A program made the translations under genes and the position numbers. The notes under the pieces were generated by a model. The model made no database searches, was not told where the DNA came from, and was given only the letters and a program-made list of their open reading frames with translations. DNA of 11,421 bases. Origin: Pseudomonadota bacterium. Its GTDB lineage: Bacteria; Pseudomonadota; Alphaproteobacteria; Rhizobiales; Hyphomicrobiaceae. The stretch is taken from NCBI GenBank assembly GCA_023412745.1, contig JAEZBZ010000371.1, forward strand, positions 1-11,421. Direction: 5' to 3'. Shown here piece by piece: positions 6,636-11,421 of this stretch (the first letter of the stretch is position 1; every line of letters starts with the position of its first letter).

Positions 6636-9041
6636 TCAACGATCAACAGCAATCAACGTTTCATCCTGCCAATTTTCGCGCCATTGCGCTCGCGGCTTTG
6701 GCGTTCCGTACAGCGTTGTGCGCTGACGCGGCGTTCGTCCGGCTGATTTGATTATCGTTTCCAGCGTCGCGGCATCGAGTTCCTGACCGTGCGCTGCGCC
6801 CGCCGCGCGCGTAATCGACTCGTTCATCAGCACGCCGCCAAAGTCGTTGGCGCCAGCCGAAAGGCATAGCGCGGCACCATCCGGACCCATCTTGACCCAG
6901 GACGTCTGAATGTTGGCAATCAGCGGATCTAGCACGAGCCGCGCGATCGCGTGCATTAGAACGGATTCACGGAATGTCGGCCCGCGCCGCGACCGCCCCT
7001 TGACGAAGATCGGTGCTTCCATGGCGACGAACGGCAACGGAACGAATTCGGTAAAGACGCCGGTTTCGGCCTGCATCGCGCGCAAGCGCAACAAATGCCG
7101 CGCCCAGTGATGATAGCCGTCGACGTGGCCGAACATGATCGTGGACGTCGCGCGAAGACCAACGGCATGGGCCGCGCGCATCACGTCGAACCACTGCTCG
7201 GTATTGACCTTATCCGGGCATAGGACCGCCCGTACTTCGTCGTCGAGAATTTCAGCCGCGGTACCGGGAACGCTCGCGAGCCCCGCGTCCTTCAGATCGG
7301 CGAGATAGTCGCACAGCGAGAGCCCGAGCGACGTCGCGCCATGCCAGATTTCCAATGGCGAGAATGCGTGGACATGCATTCCCGGCACCGCGCTTTGGAT
7401 GCATTCCGCGATGCTGCGATAGGTGGCGCCGGTGTAGCCCGGCCGGATTCCGCCCTGTAGGCAAACCTCGGTCGCGCCTTTCGCCCACGCCTCACGCGCG
7501 CGATCGGCGATTTCCGTCAGCGGCAATTCATACGCCTTGTCGCGATGGCCCAGCGAATGGCGGCCCTTGGAAAATGCGCAAAAGCTGCACGAATAGGTGC
7601 AGATGTTGGTGTAGTTGATATTCCGGTTGATGACATAGGTGACGTCATCGCCGACGCGCTCCGCGCGCAGCCGGTCGGCCGCCGCGCACACGGCCGCGAA
7701 ATCGCGACCGCGCGCCGCGAACAGACGTACTATCTGCGCCTCGTCCAGAACGCGGCCATTGCGCGCCTGGTCGAGAATGCCTGCAACATCGCCTGAAAGC
7801 GCCGGCTGTTTTGAATGCGCGCGCTCAACGTGCGGCGTCGGCAGCGGCTCCAGCGCGCCGGTCAGCCAGCCATCTTCGCGCGCATACCCTTCGCCATCCG
7901 CGTGGCGCATCACGGCAGTCTGCATCGGCCCGGCGAGCCAGCGCTTAGGCTCCGCGACGTACGCGGGGTACAGCGCAAGGCGTTCCGTCAGTGCACGTCC
8001 TGCCCGCGTCGTCGCGTGCTCGAGATCGCGCAGGTGCGGCCACGGCGCTTCCGGATTGACGTGATCCGGCGTGACTGGCGATACGCCACCCCAATCGTTG
8101 ATGCCGGCGCCAATGAGCTGCGCCAGCCCATCCGGTCGCAGGTTTGGCGGCGCCTGGATGTTCATGGCCGCGCCGAAAACGATGCGCGCCACCGCGATGG
8201 TCCAGACGTGCTCGTCCAATGACGGCTCCGGCGCGTGAGCCATGCGCGTATCCGGCTTGGCGCGGAAATTCTGGATGATGATTTCTTGGATGTGGCCGTA
8301 GCGCGCGTGGAGCTCGCGGGTCGCCAGCAGCGCTTCGACGCGTTCGCGCCGCGTTTCGCCGATGCCGATCAGGATGCCGGTGGTGAATGGCACGCCCGCG
8401 CGGCCGGCCGCCTCGATGGTCGCAAGCCGAGCCGCGGGTACCTTATCGGGGGATCCGAAATGTGGGCCGCCGCGCTGCGACAGCCGGTCCGACGCCGTTT
8501 CCAGCATGATGCCCTGGGAGATGGAAACACCCCGCAGGCGGGCGAGCCATTCCTCATCCATTAGCCCGGGATTGAGATGCGGTAGCAGGCCGGTCTTTTC
8601 CAGCACAAGCCGCGCGGTCTCTTCCAGATACGACAGCGTGCTGTCGTGGCCGAGTTTCTCCAGCGCCTGGCGCGCCGCCGTATAGCGCAGCTCCGGCTTA
8701 TCGCCGAGCGTAAACAGCGCCTCCTTGCACCCGGCCTTGCGCCCCTCCTCCGCGATCGCCAGCACCGCGTCACGATCGAGATAAGGTGCCGCCAGTTCAC
8801 GCGGCGCATGCGCGAACGTGCAGTAGTGGCACACGTCGCGGCAAAGCTGCGTCAGCGGAATGAAAACCTTTTTGGAAAACGACACGGTGGTGCCATGGCC
8901 CGCGCGGCAGAGCCGCTCGGCAATCGCCGTCAGCCGGGCGATGTCGTCGGACTCCGCCAGCGCGAGCGCATCGTCTGCGCGCGGGAGATCACCGGATTCG
9001 GCAGCAGCCAGCGCGCAGCGAATGCCAGCATCATCGGTCAT
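6636..9041 (-). CDS. fbiC: FO synthase, bifunctional CofG-CofH fusion (FbiC)
   Basis: 801-residue double radical-SAM enzyme that makes FO (7,8-didemethyl-8-hydroxy-5-deazariboflavin), the F420 chromophore, from tyrosine and 5-amino-6-ribitylaminouracil. The N-terminal half is CofG-like, with the [4Fe-4S]/SAM motif C-R-D-V-C-H-Y-C (C67, C71, C74). The C-terminal half is CofH-like, with C-T-Y-S-C-S-F-C (C481, C485, C488). Both are intact CxxxCxxC motifs. A linker of low conservation at about 400-430 joins the halves. Length is close to but somewhat shorter than actinobacterial FbiC (about 850). The start ATG at 9041 overlaps the cofC stop as ATGA, with GGAG seven bases upstream. It is the last gene of the F420 operon, followed by 94 bases before the next gene. 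In archaea the two halves are usually separate proteins, so the fusion ties this operon to the aerobic bacterial F420 lineage. Confidence 0.97.
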   Translation of the reverse strand: MTDDAGIRCALAAAESGDLPRADDALALAESDDIARLTAIAERLCRAGHGTTVSFSKKVFIPLTQLCRDVCHYCTFAHAPRELAAPYLDRDAVLAIAEEGRKAGCKEALFTLGDKPELRYTAARQALEKLGHDSTLSYLEETARLVLEKTGLLPHLNPGLMDEEWLARLRGVSISQGIMLETASDRLSQRGGPHFGSPDKVPAARLATIEAAGRAGVPFTTGILIGIGETRRERVEALLATRELHARYGHIQEIIIQNFRAKPDTRMAHAPEPSLDEHVWTIAVARIVFGAAMNIQAPPNLRPDGLAQLIGAGINDWGGVSPVTPDHVNPEAPWPHLRDLEHATTRAGRALTERLALYPAYVAEPKRWLAGPMQTAVMRHADGEGYAREDGWLTGALEPLPTPHVERAHSKQPALSGDVAGILDQARNGRVLDEAQIVRLFAARGRDFAAVCAAADRLRAERVGDDVTYVINRNINYTNICTYSCSFCAFSKGRHSLGHRDKAYELPLTEIADRAREAWAKGATEVCLQGGIRPGYTGATYRSIAECIQSAVPGMHVHAFSPLEIWHGATSLGLSLCDYLADLKDAGLASVPGTAAEILDDEVRAVLCPDKVNTEQWFDVMRAAHAVGLRATSTIMFGHVDGYHHWARHLLRLRAMQAETGVFTEFVPLPFVAMEAPIFVKGRSRRGPTFRESVLMHAIARLVLDPLIANIQTSWVKMGPDGAALCLSAGANDFGGVLMNESITRAAGAAHGQELDAATLETIIKSAGRTPRQRTTLYGTPKPRAQWRENWQDETLIAVDR

Positions 9042-9715
9042 GCATGATCTCCAGGAAGCGTATGGACCGACTGATGGTCAGCAAGAAAAGCATAGCGCGG
9101 CGCATCGCGACGGACCCGCAGCAGCCGCGCCAGGTCGGCGGGCAAATCAATGTCGGAAGCAATGCCCGATAGCTCGATGACTTCGGTATCGATGCGGCGC
9201 GCGACCGAGGCGGCCAGATGTTCTACGAAGCTACCGGGACCATAGCACGACGCGATGGCGTCAGGCGGCGCCAGCAGCATCGCGTTCGTGCCATCGCCAT
9301 CACGCGACGGCACCAGCGTCACACGCCGGCCATCGCGGCGCGTGCCGGCGTCCACGACAGCGGCGATTTCTTCCCCTGTCGCCAGCGGAACGTCGCCCGG
9401 CAAAATGAGAGCGCGCCCAGCCGCACGAATTTCGCGCGCACAGCATCCCTGCACAACGGCCTCGTTGAGCCCATGGCCGCTGGTCTCCGCGATCACACAC
9501 GCGCCGTTTTGCTCGGCAAACCACGCGATATCTGCATCCGGCGTGACGATATGGACAGCGCCGACGCTATCGACGGTCCTCAGCGTTTCGAACATATCGG
9601 ACAGCATGGCGAGCACCAGTTCCCCGCGCTCAGCCTCGTTCAAAACAACGGCCAGCCGCTGCTTGGCGCCGCGCAGTCCCTTGACGGGAATGATCACCGG
9701 GCACCGCGCCGTCAT
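9038..9715 (-). CDS. cofC: Phospholactate/phosphoenolpyruvate guanylyltransferase CofC (FbiD)
   Basis: 225-residue nucleotidyltransferase that joins GMP from GTP to a three-carbon phosphoacid (2-phospholactate, phosphoenolpyruvate or 3-phosphoglycerate depending on lineage), making the activated donor used by CofD. Visible features are I-I-P-V-K-G-L at 8-14 with conserved K12, G-L-N-E-A-V at 82-87, P-G-D-V-P at 106-110 (metal-binding region), D-G-D-G-T-N-A-M at 139-146, G-P-G-S-F at 159-163 and D-I-D-L-P-A-D-L at 188-195. The ATG at 9715 overlaps the cofD stop as ATGA and has GGAGG seven bases upstream. The frame is open up to 10012, but those 99 extra residues are an arginine-rich shadow inside cofD. 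Substrate specificity cannot be settled by eye, and it decides which F420 variant is made. Confidence 0.94.
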   Translation of the reverse strand: MTARCPVIIPVKGLRGAKQRLAVVLNEAERGELVLAMLSDMFETLRTVDSVGAVHIVTPDADIAWFAEQNGACVIAETSGHGLNEAVVQGCCAREIRAAGRALILPGDVPLATGEEIAAVVDAGTRRDGRRVTLVPSRDGDGTNAMLLAPPDAIASCYGPGSFVEHLAASVARRIDTEVIELSGIASDIDLPADLARLLRVRRDAPRYAFLADHQSVHTLPGDHA

Positions 9716-10674
9716 CGCGCCGCCTCCGCCAGCTCGACACAAAACGTCATGCAATCGCGGGCCAGTGCGATCCGGTCGTCGAGTGTGATCATCATCGTGT
9801 TGACGATCCTGGTCGGCATCTCGATGGCGGCAGCGCTTCCGGCATCGCTGGCGTCGAGCACGAAACCATCGATTAGGCCGGCGTAATGCTTCGCGACGCT
9901 GACGGCATCCGGCACGATGCCGAGTTCGCTCATGATCTTGGCCGCCGGCCCCTTCACCGCCTTGCCGCCGATGATCGGCGTCACGGCGACCACCGGCGCG
10001 TTGCTGCCGCACAGCGCATCGGCCATGCCCGGCACGGCCAGGATCGGATCGACACTGAGATATGGGTTGGACGGGCAGATGATGATGCCGGCGAGATTTG
10101 GATCATCCAGCGCCGCGCGCACAGCCGCGCTCGGTTGCGTATTCTCCGCACCTTCAAATCGGATCGCCGTGACGCGAGGCTCACAGCGCGCGCCGACGAA
10201 ATACTCCTGAAAACCGAGCGTACCGCGATCTGTCTCGACGATGGTGCGAACGGAATCATCGCTCATCGGGATGACGCGCGCAGCGATATCGAAACGCTCT
10301 CGCGCGAAATCGCACACCGCCGTCAAGCTCTCGCCCGCCTTCAGCCGGCGCGTGCGCTCGACATGCATGGCGAGATCGCTGTCACCGAGATTGAACCACG
10401 ACGGGCCGCCCAGTTGACCCAGCGCGCGCATGAACGACCACGTCTCATCGCGCCGCCCCCAACCGGTTTCCGAGTTCACGAGACCAGCCAGCGTGTACAT
10501 CGCAGTGTCGATGTCAGGACTGATGTGAAGCCCGATATGCTCAAAATCATCGCCAGTATTGACGATGACGGTGAGGCGGTCGCCAAGCAGCTTTGCCAGG
10601 CCGAGCGACAGCTTCGCGCCGCCGATCCCGCCCGACAGCGCCACCCAGCGCGCGGTTTCCGATAAGCTGCTCAT
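9712..10674 (-). CDS. cofD: FO 2-phospho-L-lactate (or phosphoenolpyruvyl) transferase CofD (FbiA)
   Basis: 320-residue transferase that places the phosphoacid moiety from the CofC product onto the ribityl hydroxyl of FO, giving F420-0 or its dehydro or 3-phosphoglycerate variant. Family hallmarks are S-G-G-I-G-G-A-K-L at 14-22 (nucleotide/FO-binding loop), N-T-G-D-D at 39-43, S-P-D-I-D-T at 52-57, W-F-N-L-G-D-S-D at 93-100 and C-P-S-N-P-Y-L-S-V-D at 200-209. Length is typical for the family. I start at the ATG at 10674, which overlaps the cofE stop as ATGA and yields a protein opening just before the first strand; the frame extends to an ATG at 10737, but that extension lies inside cofE and looks non-native. 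An AGGA lies about nine bases before the chosen start. Confidence 0.96.
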   Translation of the reverse strand: MSSLSETARWVALSGGIGGAKLSLGLAKLLGDRLTVIVNTGDDFEHIGLHISPDIDTAMYTLAGLVNSETGWGRRDETWSFMRALGQLGGPSWFNLGDSDLAMHVERTRRLKAGESLTAVCDFARERFDIAARVIPMSDDSVRTIVETDRGTLGFQEYFVGARCEPRVTAIRFEGAENTQPSAAVRAALDDPNLAGIIICPSNPYLSVDPILAVPGMADALCGSNAPVVAVTPIIGGKAVKGPAAKIMSELGIVPDAVSVAKHYAGLIDGFVLDASDAGSAAAIEMPTRIVNTMMITLDDRIALARDCMTFCVELAEAAR

Positions 10675-11421
10675 CGGAACATATCCTGCGCTTTCGGCCG
10701 GACCAGCGCGGCGGCGGACGTCGCGGGCGCACGCCAATCTAGGCCGCGCACGATAGCCGCTGGTGTCGCCTCCGCCGCCTCGCCCATGGCCAGCACAGCA
10801 GCAGATGCGACGGCATCGGCAAAGCCGACTTCCGTCACTTCCAGCGGCCGCCCAGCCAGATCAAGCTCGCCTCGACGATCGAGCAATGACGGCACGCCGG
10901 CCGCGCCGATCGCCAGACCGACCGTACCCAGCCGCCACGCGCGGCCAACGCTGTCCGAAATGACAACGCCGATATCGACCGAGAAATGCGCATCCAGCCT
11001 CAGCTTGATCCGCGCCGCGCTGTCGTCGGGCGCTTCAGGCAACATCAGCACGCGACCCTGCGTCGTCCCCGTTTCCAGATTGGATTGATCCAGCCCCGCG
11101 TTGGCCATGACAAGGCCATGCGGCGTGGCGACGATGAGAACGCCGGGCCGCGCGCGAATGACCTCGACGGAATTGGCCAGGATCGCCTCGATCAGACGCG
11201 CGTCCTTGCCCGTGATCGCAGCCAGTTCGATGGCACGCGGCGATGGCGTCAGCGACGCGGTATCGAGATAACGATTTTCCGCCTTCGACACGATCTTCTG
11301 CGTGACGACAACGATATCTTTGTTCTGCAGGACCTGAGAAGCTTGCGTGATAGCCCCGATCAGCAGCGCGGCAACGTCGTCACCCGCGCGGACAAGGGGA
11401 ATACCCTCCAGAGCCGTGATC
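10671..11421 (-). CDS. cofE: Coenzyme F420-0:L-glutamate ligase CofE (5' end cut by the window)
   Basis: GTP-dependent ligase that adds gamma-linked glutamates to F420-0. 249 residues are visible, reading from the right edge as I-T-A-L-E-G-I-P-L-V-R, followed by A-G-D-D-V. V-V-V-T-Q-K-I-V-S-K-A-E-N-R (the conserved QKIVSKAEGR-type block) follows about 45 residues in. Later S-D-S-V-G-R-A-W-R and G-L-A-I-G-A-A-G match the metal- and GTP-binding core. The frame remains open to the window edge; a GTG at 11291 is internal to the QKIVSKAE block and is not the start. Probably only the first several codons are missing. The protein ends soon after the ligase domain, so it is a stand-alone CofE and lacks the C-terminal nitroreductase domain of actinobacterial FbiB. 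It heads the visible part of the operon and overlaps cofD by ATGA. Confidence 0.95.
   Translation of the reverse strand, partial: ITALEGIPLVRAGDDVAALLIGAITQASQVLQNKDIVVVTQKIVSKAENRYLDTASLTPSPRAIELAAITGKDARLIEAILANSVEVIRARPGVLIVATPHGLVMANAGLDQSNLETGTTQGRVLMLPEAPDDSAARIKLRLDAHFSVDIGVVISDSVGRAWRLGTVGLAIGAAGVPSLLDRRGELDLAGRPLEVTEVGFADAVASAAVLAMGEAAEATPAAIVRGLDWRAPATSAAALVRPKAQDMFR

Noticed and set aside
9716..10012. N-terminal extension of cofC
   Set aside because: The added 99 residues are arginine-rich, overlap cofD in another frame and bear no family similarity; the ATGA-overlap start gives a normal CofC length.
10675..10737. N-terminal extension of cofD
   Set aside because: It would overlap cofE by 67 bases; the ATG at 10674 gives an ATGA overlap and a typical N-terminus.
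11289..11291. GTG as start of cofE
   Set aside because: It lies inside the conserved QKIVSKAE-type block and the frame stays open with CofE-like sequence to the window edge.

Overview
The window reads as a compact stretch of bacterial chromosome in which every supportable gene lies on the minus strand, so transcription runs from the right edge to the left edge. High G+C, short intergenic gaps, and Liv-type transporter, LLM oxidoreductase and CoA-transferase genes of soil-proteobacterial flavour suggest an alphaproteobacterium, possibly Hyphomicrobiales. That assignment is inference from protein style only; there is no rRNA or other marker here.

Right block (6636-11421): a coenzyme F420 biosynthesis operon in the order cofE, cofD, cofC, fbiC. 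cofE is cut at its 5' end by the window edge and fbiC is a CofG-CofH fusion. Each of the three junctions is a 4-base ATGA overlap, so the genes are probably translationally coupled. Together they encode FO synthase, the guanylyltransferase, the FO phosphotransferase and the gamma-glutamyl ligase. The C-terminal nitroreductase domain of actinobacterial FbiB is absent from CofE, and no separate dehydro-F420 reductase is present.

A 94-base gap (6542-6635), locally AT-rich with a perfect 7+7 inverted repeat, separates this operon from the next block and is the best promoter/operator candidate in the window.

Middle block (2269-6541): a PLP-dependent fold-type II enzyme of unassigned function, the two subunits of a class I (glutaconate-type) CoA-transferase, and an LLM-family oxidoreductase of the F420-dependent type. 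Spacings are 27 bases, an 8-base overlap and 36 bases, so this looks like one operon.

Left block (1-2099): a periplasmic branched-chain-amino-acid-type binding protein, a LivH permease, and the first codons of a LivM permease. The 169-base gap at 2100-2268 holds three potential hairpins, and another lies between the binding-protein gene and livH.

Working model (inference): the Liv-type transporter imports an amino-acid-like or carboxylic substrate, the PLP enzyme and CoA-transferase process and activate it, and the LLM enzyme performs a redox step with F420 made by the adjacent operon. A catabolic cassette joined to its own cofactor supply is the most interesting aspect of the window. No gene-free stretch exceeds 300 bases. 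I saw no tRNA, rRNA, CRISPR array, insertion sequence, transposase or phage gene.
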